A stretch of DNA of 64,000 nucleotides from positions 90,984-154,983 of the forward strand of contig NZ_JAGIPZ010000002.1 of the NCBI RefSeq assembly GCF_017814915.1, given 5' to 3'. Source of the stretch: Herbaspirillum sp. LeCh32-8 (GTDB taxonomy: Bacteria > Pseudomonadota > Gammaproteobacteria > Burkholderiales > Burkholderiaceae_D). Positions 1 through 9,646 of the stretch are shown here, one piece after another (the stretch's first letter is position 1; every line of letters begins with the position of its first letter). The notes beneath the pieces are model-generated. The model saw only the letters and a program-made list of their open reading frames with translations, did not search any database and was not told where the DNA came from. A program made the translations under genes and the position numbers.

Positions 1-49
1 AGCGCCGACCAGCCATTGCCGATCGTCATCCATTTCAGGAAAGACCAAG

Positions 50-1156
50 ATGTCCAAACAACTCGCCCCAGACTATGTCCGCGCCATCGCTCCCTACCAG
101 GCCGGCAAGCCGATCTCGGAAGTGGCGCGCGAATTCGGCCTGGACGAGGCCGGCATCGTCAAGCTGGCCTCCAACGAAAACCCGCTGGGCATGCCCGAAT
201 CGGCCAAACTGGCGATGCAACAGGCAGTGGCCGAACTGGGTCGCTACCCGGACGCCAACGGCTTCGCACTGAAGGCAGCCATCAGCGCCAAGTACGATGT
301 GCCGCAGAGCTGGATCACGCTGGGCAACGGCAGTAACGACATCCTCGAGATCGCCGCGCACGCCTTCGTGCAGCCGGGGCAATCGGTGGTGTACGCGCAA
401 TACGGCTTCCTGGTGTACGCACTGGCCACGCAGGCCGTCGGCGCGCGCGCCATCGAGGTGCCGGCCAAGGACTTCGGCCACGACCTGCAGGCCATGGCCG
501 CAGCCATCACCGCCGACACGCGCCTCGTGTATCTGGCCAACCCCAACAACCCGACCGGCACGTTCGTGACTGCCGCCGAGCTGGAGGCCTTCCTGAAGGC
601 CGTGCCGGCGGACGTGGTGGTGGTGCTGGACGAGGCCTACAACGAATATCTCGCAGCCGAGCATCAGTACGAATCGACCGCATGGGTGCGCCAGTATCCC
701 AACCTGGTGGTATCGCGCACCATGTCCAAGGCCTACGGCCTGGCCGGCTTGCGCGTGGGCTTCGCCATCGCGCAGCCGGAAGTGACCGACCTGATGAACC
801 GTATCCGCCAGCCGTTCAACGTCAACTCGCTGGCCCAGGCTGCCGCCGTCGCTGCGCTCAACGACAAGGCCTTCCTGCACAAGAGCGCCGAGATCAACAG
901 TGCCGGCTATCGCCAGCTGACTGCAGCCTTTGATGAGTTGAAGCTGAACTATGTGCCGTCCTTCGGCAACTTCGTGCTGGTCAAGGTCGGCGAGGATGAC
1001 GGCGCCGGCGCGCGCGTGAACCTGGCGCTGTTGAAGCAAGGCATCATCGTGCGTCCGGTCGCCAACTATGGCCTGCCGCAATGGCTGCGCATTTCCATCG
1101 GTCTGCCGGAAGAAAACGCCGCCTTCCTCGCCGCCCTGAAAACCGTTCTAGCCTGA
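50..1156 (+). CDS. hisC: Histidinol-phosphate / aromatic aminotransferase HisC
   Basis: PLP-dependent class I/II aminotransferase of 368 residues, the usual HisC length. Visible family marks are SNENPLG near residue 41, NPNNPTG near 164, the DEAY motif near 194 and the Schiff-base lysine K227 in SRTMSKAYG. The ATG at 50 follows the ribosome site AGGAAAG. It lies 7 bases before tyrA in a block with aroA. By family knowledge HisC catalyses glutamate-dependent transamination of imidazole acetol phosphate. From its position beside tyrA I infer that it may also, or mainly, transaminate prephenate or phenylpyruvate-type acids. Fold assignment is firm; substrate is less sure. Confidence 0.93.
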   Translation: MSKQLAPDYVRAIAPYQAGKPISEVAREFGLDEAGIVKLASNENPLGMPESAKLAMQQAVAELGRYPDANGFALKAAISAKYDVPQSWITLGNGSNDILEIAAHAFVQPGQSVVYAQYGFLVYALATQAVGARAIEVPAKDFGHDLQAMAAAITADTRLVYLANPNNPTGTFVTAAELEAFLKAVPADVVVVLDEAYNEYLAAEHQYESTAWVRQYPNLVVSRTMSKAYGLAGLRVGFAIAQPEVTDLMNRIRQPFNVNSLAQAAAVAALNDKAFLHKSAEINSAGYRQLTAAFDELKLNYVPSFGNFVLVKVGEDDGAGARVNLALLKQGIIVRPVANYGLPQWLRISIGLPEENAAFLAALKTVLA

Positions 1157-1163
1157 GTTTGCC

Positions 1164-2051
1164 GTGTTCAAGAAAGTTGTCATTGTCGGCGTCGGCCTGA
1201 TCGGCGGTTCCTTCGCGCTGGCCTTGCGCCAGGCGGGACGGGCCGTGCGGATCGTCGGCGTCGGCCGTTCCGCCGAAAGCCTGGCGCGCGCGCGCGAGCT
1301 GGGCATCATCGATGAGATCGTCACCGATGCGGCGCAAGCCGTCGACGGCGCCGACCTGATCATGCTGGCCACGCCGGTGGCGCAGACCGAAAGCATTTTG
1401 GCGGCCATCGCGCCGCACCTGGCGCCGGGCGCCATCGTCACCGACGCCGGCAGCACCAAGAGCGACGTGGTCGCCGCCGCGCGCAGCGCGCTGGGCGGCA
1501 AGATTGCGCAGTTCGTGCCGGGCCATCCGATTGCCGGGCGCGAGAAGCATGGCCCCGAGGCCGCGCTGGCCGACCTGTACGTGGGCAAGAAAGTGGTGAT
1601 CACGGCCTTGCCCGAGAATGACGTCGCCGACGTCGAGCGCGTGGCCGCTGCCTGGCAGGCTTGCGGCGCGATCATCCATCGGTTGTCGCCGCAGGAGCAC
1701 GACGCCGTGTTCGCCTCGGTCAGCCACCTGCCGCACGTGCTGGCTTTCGCGCTGGTCGACGACATCGCCGGCAAGCCGCATGCAGCCACGCTGTTTCAGT
1801 ACGCCGCCAGCGGCTTTCGGGATTTCACGCGCATTGCCGGTTCCTCGCCGGAAATGTGGCGCGACATCACGCTGGCCAACCGCGATGCGCTGTTGACTGA
1901 AGTCGACGCCTATTTGGCGCAGCTGACGTCGATGCGCAAGATGATCGCCGACAGCGACGGCGCGGCCCTGGAAAAGATTTACGCCAGCGCCCAGCATGCG
2001 CGGCTGCAGTGGGCCGCTGCGATCGAGGCGGCCGAACGCAAGCCGTCCTGA
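1164..2051 (+). CDS. tyrA: Prephenate dehydrogenase TyrA
   Basis: NAD(P)-dependent dehydrogenase of the tyrosine pathway, 295 residues. The N-terminal Rossmann motif GVGLIGGS is at about residues 10-17, and the characteristic GHPIAG (about 119) and the SHLPH stretch (about 188) of TyrA are present. There is no fused chorismate mutase or EPSP synthase domain, so this is the stand-alone form. The start is GTG at 1164, 7 bases after the hisC stop, which indicates co-transcription. The product oxidatively decarboxylates prephenate (or arogenate) in the cytoplasm; which of the two is preferred cannot be read from the sequence. Confidence 0.93.
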   Translation: MFKKVVIVGVGLIGGSFALALRQAGRAVRIVGVGRSAESLARARELGIIDEIVTDAAQAVDGADLIMLATPVAQTESILAAIAPHLAPGAIVTDAGSTKSDVVAAARSALGGKIAQFVPGHPIAGREKHGPEAALADLYVGKKVVITALPENDVADVERVAAAWQACGAIIHRLSPQEHDAVFASVSHLPHVLAFALVDDIAGKPHAATLFQYAASGFRDFTRIAGSSPEMWRDITLANRDALLTEVDAYLAQLTSMRKMIADSDGAALEKIYASAQHARLQWAAAIEAAERKPS

Positions 2052-2132
2052 TGCGCCGGCGTCTACAATGATTTATCGACCGGGCGCGGCGGCAAGCGCT
2101 GCGCCCCACACCAACCTTCATTCCGGACCACG

Positions 2133-3464
2133 ATGAAACAGCCTTCCTACCCCCGCCATATCGACCTGGAGCCGGTGCCCCACGTGCAAGGCACGGTCAA
2201 GCTGCCGGGCTCGAAAAGCATCTCCAACCGCATCCTGCTGCTGGCCGCGCTGTCCGGCGGCACCACCCGCATCTTCGACCTGCTGGCCTCCGACGACACG
2301 CTGGTCATGCTGATGGCGTTGCAGACCCTGGGTGTGAAGTGGGAGCAGATCGAGGGCACGCAGGATTACATCGTGCACGGCGTCAACGGCGTGCTGCCGG
2401 TGCACCAGGCCGACTTGTTCATGGGCAACGCCGGCACCGCGATCCGTCCGCTGACCGCCGCGCTGGCGGTGCTGGGCGGCGACTACACGCTGCACGGCGT
2501 GCCGCGTATGCATGAGCGCCCCATCGGCGACCTGGTCGATGCCCTCAATGCGGTGGGCATGCGCATCGACTACACCGGCAATCCCGGCTATCCGCCGCTG
2601 CACATCCGCCGCGGACAACTGAACTCGAACCGCATGAAGGTGCGCGGCAACGTGTCCAGCCAGTTTCTGACCGCGCTCCTGATGGTTGCGCCGCTGATGG
2701 CCCGCGAAGAGCCGATGCAGATCGAGGTGGTCGGCGAGCTCATTTCCAAGCCCTACATCGAGATCACGCTGAACCTGATGCGCCGCTTCGGCGTCGAGGT
2801 CGAGCGCGACGGCTGGCAGCAGTTCACCATCCGTCCGGGCCAGCATTACCGCAGCCCCGGCACGATCCACGTCGAAGGAGACGCCTCCTCGGCGTCCTAC
2901 TTCCTGGCTGCGGGCGCTATTGCCGGCGGCCCGATCCGCGTCGAAGGTGTCGGCCGCGACAGCATTCAGGGCGACGTGCGCTTCGTCGAAGCGCTGGAGC
3001 AGATGGGCGCCACCATCACCATGGGCGAGAACTGGATCGAGGCTTCTTCCAACGGCCCGCTGAAGGCCATCGATACCGACTTCAATCACATTCCCGACGC
3101 CGCCATGACCATCGCCGTGGCCGCGCTGTACGCCGACGGCACCAGCACGCTGCGCAACATCGCCAGCTGGCGCGTCAAGGAAACCGACCGCCTGGCCGCC
3201 ATGGCGACCGAGCTGCGCAAACTGGGCGCCGAAGTGGAAGAGGGCGAGGATTATCTGAAGGTGACGCCGCCGGCCGAGATCGGCGCGGCCGCCATCGATA
3301 CTTATGATGACCACCGCATGGCGATGTGTTTCTCGCTGGCATCGCTGGACGGCGCCTTGCGCCGCGGCAACCGCATCCGCATCAATGATCCCAAGTGCGT
3401 GGCCAAGACCTTCCCGGACTACTTCGCGGTCTTCAAAAAGATTGCCGAGCAAACGCTGATCTGA
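2133..3464 (+). CDS. aroA: 3-phosphoshikimate 1-carboxyvinyltransferase (EPSP synthase)
   Basis: 443-residue EPSP synthase, condensing shikimate-3-phosphate with phosphoenolpyruvate in the sixth step of the shikimate pathway. Diagnostic motifs are [10 protein letters not shown] near residue 24, the [10 protein letters not shown] motif near 100 and DDHRMAM near 392. Length and motif order match the class I enzyme. It starts with ATG at 2133, about 80 bases after tyrA, and is followed 55 bases later by cmk. The hisC-tyrA-aroA-cmk-rpsA order is the conserved proteobacterial superoperon arrangement, so co-transcription is likely. No abnormal feature is seen. Confidence 0.96.
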   Translation: MKQPSYPRHIDLEPVPHVQGTVKLPGSKSISNRILLLAALSGGTTRIFDLLASDDTLVMLMALQTLGVKWEQIEGTQDYIVHGVNGVLPVHQADLFMGNAGTAIRPLTAALAVLGGDYTLHGVPRMHERPIGDLVDALNAVGMRIDYTGNPGYPPLHIRRGQLNSNRMKVRGNVSSQFLTALLMVAPLMAREEPMQIEVVGELISKPYIEITLNLMRRFGVEVERDGWQQFTIRPGQHYRSPGTIHVEGDASSASYFLAAGAIAGGPIRVEGVGRDSIQGDVRFVEALEQMGATITMGENWIEASSNGPLKAIDTDFNHIPDAAMTIAVAALYADGTSTLRNIASWRVKETDRLAAMATELRKLGAEVEEGEDYLKVTPPAEIGAAAIDTYDDHRMAMCFSLASLDGALRRGNRIRINDPKCVAKTFPDYFAVFKKIAEQTLI

Positions 3465-3519
3465 TACACCCTGTTCAACAGGATTCATCGCGTAAATTAT
3501 TTTCTCGGACAGTGCTTGC

Positions 3520-4188
3520 ATGGAAAAATCAAAGATCCCGGTCATCGCCATCGATGGCCCAACCGCATCGGGCAAGGGCACGGTAGCGCAGAAGGTGGCC
3601 CAGCAGCTGGGCTTTCATTACCTCGATTCGGGCGCGCTGTACCGCCTGACTGCGCTGTCGGTGCTGCGCCGGGGCGTGGCGCTGGATGACGAGCACGCGC
3701 TGGCCAAGTCGGCCGAGCACCTGCATTGTCATTTCGACGGCGCCCACATCTTCCTCGCCAACGAGGACGTAACCCAGGCCATCCGTGCCGAAGAGGTCGG
3801 CAACACGGCGTCGAAGATTGCTGCTTTGATAACAGTGCGCCAGGCTCTGTACGGCCTGCAACTGGGGTTTCGCAAGCCGCCCGGCCTGGTGGCCGACGGC
3901 CGCGACATGGGCACGGTGATCTTCCCCCATGCGCGCCTGAAGGTGTTTTTGACCGCGAGTGTGGAAGCGCGCGCCACAAGACGCTATAAGCAATTGATTG
4001 ACAAGGGTTTTTCTGCTAATATCGCAGACCTTTCCCGGGATTTGAAGGAACGCGATGAACGCGACATGAGTCGCTCGTCGGCGCCGTTGAAGCCCGCGGA
4101 GGGCGCATATCACCTGGATACTTCCGACATGACCGCTGACGAGGCGGTGCAGCAGGTGCTCAGTTGGTACGCTGCCCTTGGCCATTGA
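3520..4188 (+). CDS. cmk: Cytidylate kinase
   Basis: 222-residue CMP/dCMP kinase. The P-loop is [10 protein letters not shown] at about residues 8-17, followed by YLDSGALYR for nucleotide binding and the [11 protein letters not shown] motif near 127, all standard for bacterial Cmk. It phosphorylates CMP and dCMP with ATP in pyrimidine salvage and RNA turnover. It sits between aroA and rpsA as in most proteobacteria. There is no N-terminal fusion, and the length is normal. Confidence 0.95.
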   Translation: MEKSKIPVIAIDGPTASGKGTVAQKVAQQLGFHYLDSGALYRLTALSVLRRGVALDDEHALAKSAEHLHCHFDGAHIFLANEDVTQAIRAEEVGNTASKIAALITVRQALYGLQLGFRKPPGLVADGRDMGTVIFPHARLKVFLTASVEARATRRYKQLIDKGFSANIADLSRDLKERDERDMSRSSAPLKPAEGAYHLDTSDMTADEAVQQVLSWYAALGH

Positions 4189-4408
4189 TCTGCTTGATTT
4201 CAGGCGTCTTTGGCCCCATAAAGGGCAGGAAAGACAGTTGTAAGTTGTACCCGTAGTGCCGTTGGTGCCCGGCAGATGCAAAGTCTGACGGGTGTTGATA
4301 AACCTAACCCGATATTCCATGCCGTCGGCGCAACTCGTATGCGAAGGCGGCAGTGCAAGTCAGGACGATTGCATCGAACGGATACCGGCCAATCTATTAT
4401 TTTCATTT

Positions 4409-6124
4409 ATGTCTACCACTACCGTTATCGCTGCAGGTGTTGATACCTCCGGCGAATTTGCTGCTCTGTTTGAAGAATCGCTGTCGCGTCAGGACATGCG
4501 TTCGGGTGAAGTCATTTCGGCAGAAGTCGTCCGTCTGGATCACAACTTCGTGATCGTGAACGCCGGCCTGAAGTCCGAAGCTTTCATCCCTGTTGAAGAA
4601 TTCAAGAACGATAACGGCGAAGTCGAAGTCAACGTCGGCGACTTCATCTCCGTTGCGATCGAATCGCTGGAAAACGGCTTCGGCGACACCATCCTGTCGC
4701 GCGACAAGGCCAAGCGTCTGGCATCGTGGCTCTCGCTGGAAAAGGCGATGGAGTCCGGCGAGATCGTGACCGGTACCGTCAACGGCAAGGTCAAGGGCGG
4801 CCTGACCGTTCTGACCAACGGCATCCGTGCCTTCCTGCCGGGTTCGCTGGTCGACACCCGTCCGGTCAAGGACACCACCCCGTTCGAAGGCAAGACCCTG
4901 GAATTCAAGGTCATCAAGCTGGACCGCAAGCGCAACAACGTGGTGCTGTCGCGCCGCGCCGTGATCGAAGCCTCGATGGGCGAAGAGCGCGCAAAGCTGA
5001 TGGAAACCCTGAAGGAAGGCACCGTCGTCACCGGTATCGTCAAGAACATCACCGACTACGGTGCGTTCGTGGATCTGGGCGGCATCGACGGCCTGCTGCA
5101 CATCACCGACCTGGCATGGCGTCGCGTGCGTCACCCGTCGGAAGTTCTGTCGGTTGGCCAAGAGATCACCGCCAAGGTCCTCAAGTACGATCAAGAGAAG
5201 AACCGCGTTTCGCTGGGCGTCAAGCAACTGGGCGACGATCCGTGGACCGGTCTGTCGCGTCGTTACCCGCAAGGCACCCGCCTGTTCGGCAAGGTCACCA
5301 ACCTGACCGACTACGGTGCGTTCGTTGAAGTCGAACAAGGCATCGAAGGCCTGGTTCACGTCTCCGAAATGGACTGGACCAACAAGAACGTGGCCCCGAA
5401 CAAGGTTGTCCAGCTGGGCGACGAAGTCGAAGTCATGGTTCTGGAAATCGACGAAGAGCGTCGTCGTATCTCCCTGGGCATGAAGCAGTGCAAGCCGAAC
5501 CCGTGGGACGACTTCGCCATGAGCCACAAGAAGGGCGACAAGGTCAAGGGTTCGATCAAGTCGATCACCGACTTCGGCGTGTTCATCGGCCTGACCGGCA
5601 ACATCGACGGTCTGGTGCACCTGTCCGACCTGTCCTGGACCGAAGCCGGCGAAGAAGCCGTGCGCAAGTTCAAGAAGGGCGACGAGCTGGAAGCCGTGGT
5701 TCTGGCAATCGACGTCGAGCGCGAGCGCGTTTCCCTGGGCGTGAAGCAACTGGAAGGCGACCCGTTCAACAACTTCGCAGCTCTGAACGACAAGGGCGCC
5801 ATCGTGACCGGTACCGTCAAGTCGGTGGAGCCGAAGGGCGCCGTGATCGCGCTGACCGAAGAAGTCGAAGGCTACCTGCGTGCATCCGAAATCTCCCGCG
5901 ACCGCGTGGAAGATGCCGGTACCCACCTGAAGGTTGGCGATTCCGTCGAAGCCCTGGTCATCAACATCGACCGCAAGGCTCGCAGCATCCAGCTGTCGAT
6001 CAAGGCTAAGGACAACGCCGAGACTCAGGAAGCCATGCAGAAGATGTCGGCTGACTCCAACGCTGCTTCGGGCACCACCAGCCTGGGCGCGCTGCTGAAG
6101 GCCAAGCTCGACAACAAGAACTGA
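4409..6124 (+). CDS. rpsA: 30S ribosomal protein S1
   Basis: 571-residue S1 protein with six successive S1/OB repeats, recognisable by recurrent signatures such as [17 protein letters not shown] (about 217), [18 protein letters not shown] (about 303) and TDFGVFIGL (about 390). It binds mRNA leaders on the 30S subunit and melts structure during initiation. I place the start at the ATG at 4409 (MSTTTV) because the open frame upstream to 4292 has no S1-like sequence. No convincing Shine-Dalgarno site precedes it: the 20 bases upstream are A/T-rich with no AGGA-type run. That fits the weak, autoregulated initiation known for E. coli rpsA. Many codons here are of the highly expressed type. Confidence 0.96.
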   Translation: MSTTTVIAAGVDTSGEFAALFEESLSRQDMRSGEVISAEVVRLDHNFVIVNAGLKSEAFIPVEEFKNDNGEVEVNVGDFISVAIESLENGFGDTILSRDKAKRLASWLSLEKAMESGEIVTGTVNGKVKGGLTVLTNGIRAFLPGSLVDTRPVKDTTPFEGKTLEFKVIKLDRKRNNVVLSRRAVIEASMGEERAKLMETLKEGTVVTGIVKNITDYGAFVDLGGIDGLLHITDLAWRRVRHPSEVLSVGQEITAKVLKYDQEKNRVSLGVKQLGDDPWTGLSRRYPQGTRLFGKVTNLTDYGAFVEVEQGIEGLVHVSEMDWTNKNVAPNKVVQLGDEVEVMVLEIDEERRRISLGMKQCKPNPWDDFAMSHKKGDKVKGSIKSITDFGVFIGLTGNIDGLVHLSDLSWTEAGEEAVRKFKKGDELEAVVLAIDVERERVSLGVKQLEGDPFNNFAALNDKGAIVTGTVKSVEPKGAVIALTEEVEGYLRASEISRDRVEDAGTHLKVGDSVEALVINIDRKARSIQLSIKAKDNAETQEAMQKMSADSNAASGTTSLGALLKAKLDNKN

Positions 6125-6137
6125 TCTTCGGTCCACG

Positions 6138-6443
6138 ATGACAAAGTCGGAGCTGATTGCCCGCTTGGCTGAGCGTTATCCGCAGCTGGTCGCTAAAGAT
6201 GCGGATTACGCGGTCAAAACCATCCTCGATGCCATGGTCGACGCACTTGCGACCGGCCAGCGTATCGAGATCCGTGGTTTTGGCAGCTTTGCGCTGAATC
6301 GTCGTCCGCCGCGCATCGGCCGTAATCCCAAGTCCGGCGACAAGGTGATGGTGCCCGAGAAACGGGTGCCTCACTTCAAGCCGGGCAAGGAATTGCGCGA
6401 GCGGGTGGACGCCATGGTGGGGCAACCCATCAGGGAAGACTGA
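6138..6443 (+). CDS. ihfB: Integration host factor subunit beta
   Basis: 101-residue DNABII-family protein, the beta subunit of the DNA-bending heterodimer IHF. Evidence is the start [13 protein letters not shown], the IEIRGFGSF stretch near residue 45 and the minor-groove arm containing [12 protein letters not shown] (about 56-67), with the proline that intercalates in DNA. It begins 13 bases after rpsA, a conserved neighbourhood. A strong terminator follows at 6471-6510, closing the hisC-ihfB transcription block. Confidence 0.96.
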   Translation: MTKSELIARLAERYPQLVAKDADYAVKTILDAMVDALATGQRIEIRGFGSFALNRRPPRIGRNPKSGDKVMVPEKRVPHFKPGKELRERVDAMVGQPIRED

Positions 6444-6470
6444 GGCAATCGGCGAAAGCCGCGCATCTTG

Positions 6471-6510
6471 AAGGGCGGACATGCTTATGCATGTCCGCCC
6501 TTTGTCTTTT
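6471..6510 (+). terminator. Intrinsic terminator after ihfB
   Basis: An 11-bp perfect stem (GGGCGGACATG with CATGTCCGCCC) and 6-base loop are followed by a T-rich tract. It lies 30 bases after the ihfB stop and separates the rpsA-ihfB block from the downstream binding-protein gene. Confidence 0.9.
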
Positions 6511-6608
6511 GTTGCCCACAGCGGGGCGGTGGCAAGGATGAGTTTGGCGGGCAGCGTGGCGGGTTGGCATAAGATATAGCCAAGCAAACAAGATGAGGAT
6601 TCGCCGCC

Positions 6609-7814
6609 ATGAGATCCCTTTTCCAGTCCTGCTTACAATCCTGCGTCCTGTTCGGCCGTCGCGGTTTGCTTCCGCTTCTGCGCAATGGTCTGCTTGGCAT
6701 CGCATGCGCCATGGCAACGCCGGCATTTGCGCAGGCTCCCGCCAAAGTGATCCTGATCGGCTTTGCCGGCCCGCTCAGCGAGGAGCCGGCGCAGAGCGCG
6801 CGGGATGCCGCGCTCATGGCCATCCAGGAAATCAACGCCCGATCTCCGCAGGTAGCCGGTGAGAAGGTGCAATTCAAGCTGCTCGACCAGAACGACAAGG
6901 CAGATGCCAACATCGCCGCGCTGACGGCGCGCTATTTCGTCTCTTCCAAGGTGGTAGGGGTGATCGGTCACTGGAACAGCGCCACCAGCATCGCCGCCGC
7001 CAGGATCTACAGCGATGCCGGCATCGTCCAGATCAGCCCGTCGGCGACAGCCAGCCAATACACGCAGCTGGGATTGTCGACGGCATTTCGCATGGTTGGC
7101 CACGATGGCAACCGTTCCAGCTACATCGGCCGCTATGCGGTGAACGTGCTGCGTGCCCAGCGCATTCTGGTGATCGATGACGCCACCAGCTACGGCGCCG
7201 GCATGGCGGACCAGTTCACCACTTACGTCCGTACCAATTCCGGCCTTCAGGTGTCGCGCGGCTCGATCAGCAGCAAGACGTCCAATTTTGTCCCGGTGCT
7301 GGATCTGGTGCGCAAGACGCACCCGGATCTGATTTTCCATGCCGGTCGCCTGTTTGCGGACGGACTGACTCACGGCGAGGGCTTCGTCGGCGGCTTGGCG
7401 CGGCTGGGCTATCCGGGCAAGCTGATCCTGGGCGAGGCCACCATCGATCCGCACAGCATGCGCGCGGCTGAAGCCGCCGGCATCGACGTGTACGCCGTCT
7501 CGCCCGGCACGCCGCTGGAAAAGCTGCCCGGCTATAAGGTCTTCCAGAAGAATTTCAGCAAGGACTCCACCGCCCGCATCACGCCCTACACGCCGGCTGC
7601 CTATGACGCCGTGTACGTACTGGTGGATGCCTTGCAGCGCGCGGGGTCCCGGGACGCGCAGGCGGTGCAGGCGGCGCTGCGCAAGGGCCGTTACAACGGG
7701 GTGACCGGAACCATTGCCTTCGACGGCAAGGGCGACCTGGTGGATCCCCGCTATACGATCTACAAGATCCGGCAGGGGGCCTGGGTGCCGCTGGAAGTGA
7801 CGAACAGCAAATAA
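6609..7814 (+). CDS. ABC transporter substrate-binding protein, Leu/Ile/Val (LivK) type
   Basis: 401-residue periplasmic binding protein of the type I fold used by branched-chain amino acid and amide transporters. A signal peptide covers about residues 1-43, ending at AMATPAFAQA. The mature start AKVILIGFAGPLSE and the stretch GVIGHWNSATSIAAA near 120 match the LivK/Peripla_BP_6 family. No permease or ATPase gene is adjacent: ihfB lies upstream behind a terminator and lapA lies 277 bases downstream. It is therefore an orphan binding protein that either serves a distant Liv-type transporter or acts as a sensor. The ligand cannot be predicted. Confidence 0.85.
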   Translation: MRSLFQSCLQSCVLFGRRGLLPLLRNGLLGIACAMATPAFAQAPAKVILIGFAGPLSEEPAQSARDAALMAIQEINARSPQVAGEKVQFKLLDQNDKADANIAALTARYFVSSKVVGVIGHWNSATSIAAARIYSDAGIVQISPSATASQYTQLGLSTAFRMVGHDGNRSSYIGRYAVNVLRAQRILVIDDATSYGAGMADQFTTYVRTNSGLQVSRGSISSKTSNFVPVLDLVRKTHPDLIFHAGRLFADGLTHGEGFVGGLARLGYPGKLILGEATIDPHSMRAAEAAGIDVYAVSPGTPLEKLPGYKVFQKNFSKDSTARITPYTPAAYDAVYVLVDALQRAGSRDAQAVQAALRKGRYNGVTGTIAFDGKGDLVDPRYTIYKIRQGAWVPLEVTNSK

Positions 7815-8091
7815 TGCTGGATCGGCCGGTTGCGAGCCGTCGGCGTGTCCGGCTTGCTGCCGGGGCCCGGCCGCACCGGCGAAGGCGTGCGGGGCGCCGC
7901 CGCCTGCGGGATGATGCCTGCGCAACAGGCGCCGCCGAGCCATGTCCAGGGCGCCGGCGGGCTGTAAATTCCCCGCAGCAGGCCCGGCGGCGCGCTTGAA
8001 CGGGGTTTTTTTCACGTACAATTCCACACTTTCGCTTTTGCCGTTCCGGTTGGGTTCCTGCCGGCTGATAACTACACGAAAGGATTACGCC

Positions 8092-8418
8092 ATGAAGATA
8101 ATCTCGAGACTGATCGCGGCCGTCCTGTTCGTCCTGTTCTTTTTCTTCGCGCTGCGCAATACCCAGGAAGTGACCATGCATCTCTTCCTCGGCTATGAAC
8201 GCACCGATCCGCTGGTGCTGGTGCTGCTGGCCTTCTTCGCCGTCGGCGCCGTGCTGGGCGTGCTGGCCATGACCCCGATCATGTTCCGCCACCGCCGCGA
8301 GGCTGCGCGCTACAAGAAGGCGCTGGCGCAGATCCAGAAGCAGCAGGACGAGGTCGCCCAGGCCCAGGCACAGCCGCCGCAGCCCGACAGCGTGATCACG
8401 GCGCAGCATATCCTCTGA
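8092..8418 (+). CDS. lapA: Lipopolysaccharide assembly protein LapA domain protein
   Basis: 108-residue inner-membrane protein. Two hydrophobic helices (about 5-22 and 42-64) flank a short loop with the LapA-type signature ALRNTQEVTMHLFL. The C-terminus (about 70-95) is charged and probably coiled-coil. I use the ATG at 8092, which has GAAAGGA about 8 bases upstream; the longer open frame has no homologous sequence. It is followed by lapB after 16 bases. By family knowledge LapA and LapB work with FtsH to control LpxC and hence lipopolysaccharide synthesis. Confidence 0.9.
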   Translation: MKIISRLIAAVLFVLFFFFALRNTQEVTMHLFLGYERTDPLVLVLLAFFAVGAVLGVLAMTPIMFRHRREAARYKKALAQIQKQQDEVAQAQAQPPQPDSVITAQHIL

Positions 8419-8434
8419 TTTTCCCGACTTGTTT

Positions 8435-9610
8435 ATGGAATTTGAATTCTGGTGGTTGCTCGGCATCCCGGTCTTTTTCGGACTGGGATGGATTGCCGCG
8501 CGGGTTGATATCAACCAGTTGTTGTCCGAGTCGCGCACCTTGCCGCGCGGCTATTTCAAGGGATTGAATTTCCTGCTCAATGAGCAGCCCGACAAGGCCA
8601 TCGACGCCTTCATCGAGATCGTCAAACTCGATCCCGAAACGGTGGATCTGCATTTCGCGCTGGGCAACCTGTTCCGCCGCCGCGGCGAGACCGAGCGTGC
8701 CATTCGCGTGCACCAGAACCTGCTCGCGCGTCCGGACCTGCCCGCCGAGCACCACGGCCACGCGCTCTACGAACTGGGACAGGACTACCTCAAGGCCGGC
8801 CTGCTGGACCGCGCCGAGGAAAGCTTCAACAAGCTGATCGATACCCAGTACAGCGCCCAGGCCGGTCGCGCCTTGCTGGAAATCTACCAGCGCGAGAAGG
8901 AGTGGGCGCGCGCCATTTCCGCCGCCGAGATCCTGCAGGCCACCGGCGCCGGCGGTCGCCAGCGCGAGATCGCCCAGTTCTATTGCGAACTGGCCGCCGA
9001 CGAGCTGGTGCGCACCAACATCGACGCCGCCATCGAGCTGCTGGACAAGGCCCTGGCCGCGGACCGCAAGAGCGTGCGCGCCACCATGCTGATGGGCGAC
9101 GCGCAGCGCGCCCGCGGCGACATTGAAGGCGCGCTGGAAACCTGGCGCCGGGTCGAGCACCAGAGCGTGCCGCACACCGCGCTGGTGGCGCAACGCCTGA
9201 TGGACGGCTACCTCGCCGTCGGCCGCACGCAAGAGGGCATCAACCTGCTGCGCGCCTATTTGGCCGAGGCGCCGTCGATCGACCTGCTGGAAGTCGCCTT
9301 CAAGGCCGTGCTGGACGCCAATGGCGTGGATGCGGCCAACAGCCTGGTCAGCGATGAACTGCGCCGCACGCCCACCTTGCTGGGCCTGGACAAATTCCTC
9401 GAGGCGCGCATGCTGACCGCGCCGCAGAACGTGCAGCCGGAGCTCGCGGTGGTCAAGACGCTGGTGCACGGTTACACCCAGAAACTGGCGCGCTACCAAT
9501 GCAGCCACTGCGGCTTCAAGGCGCGCCAGTTCTACTGGCAGTGCCCCGGCTGCAGCCACTGGGAAACCTACCCGCCGCGCCGCACCGAAGAACTGAATGT
9601 CATGAATTGA
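8435..9610 (+). CDS. lapB: Lipopolysaccharide assembly protein LapB (YciM)
   Basis: 391-residue TPR protein anchored by an N-terminal membrane helix (about 4-20). TPR-like repeats run from about 35 to 330, and a C-terminal rubredoxin-type zinc knuckle (CSHCGF and CPGCSHW, about 356-376) is typical of LapB. The ATG at 8435 is preferred over an upstream TTG. LapB is the adaptor that directs LpxC to FtsH degradation and couples LPS synthesis to export. It is co-oriented and nearly contiguous with lapA. Confidence 0.94.
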   Translation: MEFEFWWLLGIPVFFGLGWIAARVDINQLLSESRTLPRGYFKGLNFLLNEQPDKAIDAFIEIVKLDPETVDLHFALGNLFRRRGETERAIRVHQNLLARPDLPAEHHGHALYELGQDYLKAGLLDRAEESFNKLIDTQYSAQAGRALLEIYQREKEWARAISAAEILQATGAGGRQREIAQFYCELAADELVRTNIDAAIELLDKALAADRKSVRATMLMGDAQRARGDIEGALETWRRVEHQSVPHTALVAQRLMDGYLAVGRTQEGINLLRAYLAEAPSIDLLEVAFKAVLDANGVDAANSLVSDELRRTPTLLGLDKFLEARMLTAPQNVQPELAVVKTLVHGYTQKLARYQCSHCGFKARQFYWQCPGCSHWETYPPRRTEELNVMN

Positions 9611-9646
9611 GGCCACGGGCCTCACTAAGAAAGAACTGGATCCACC

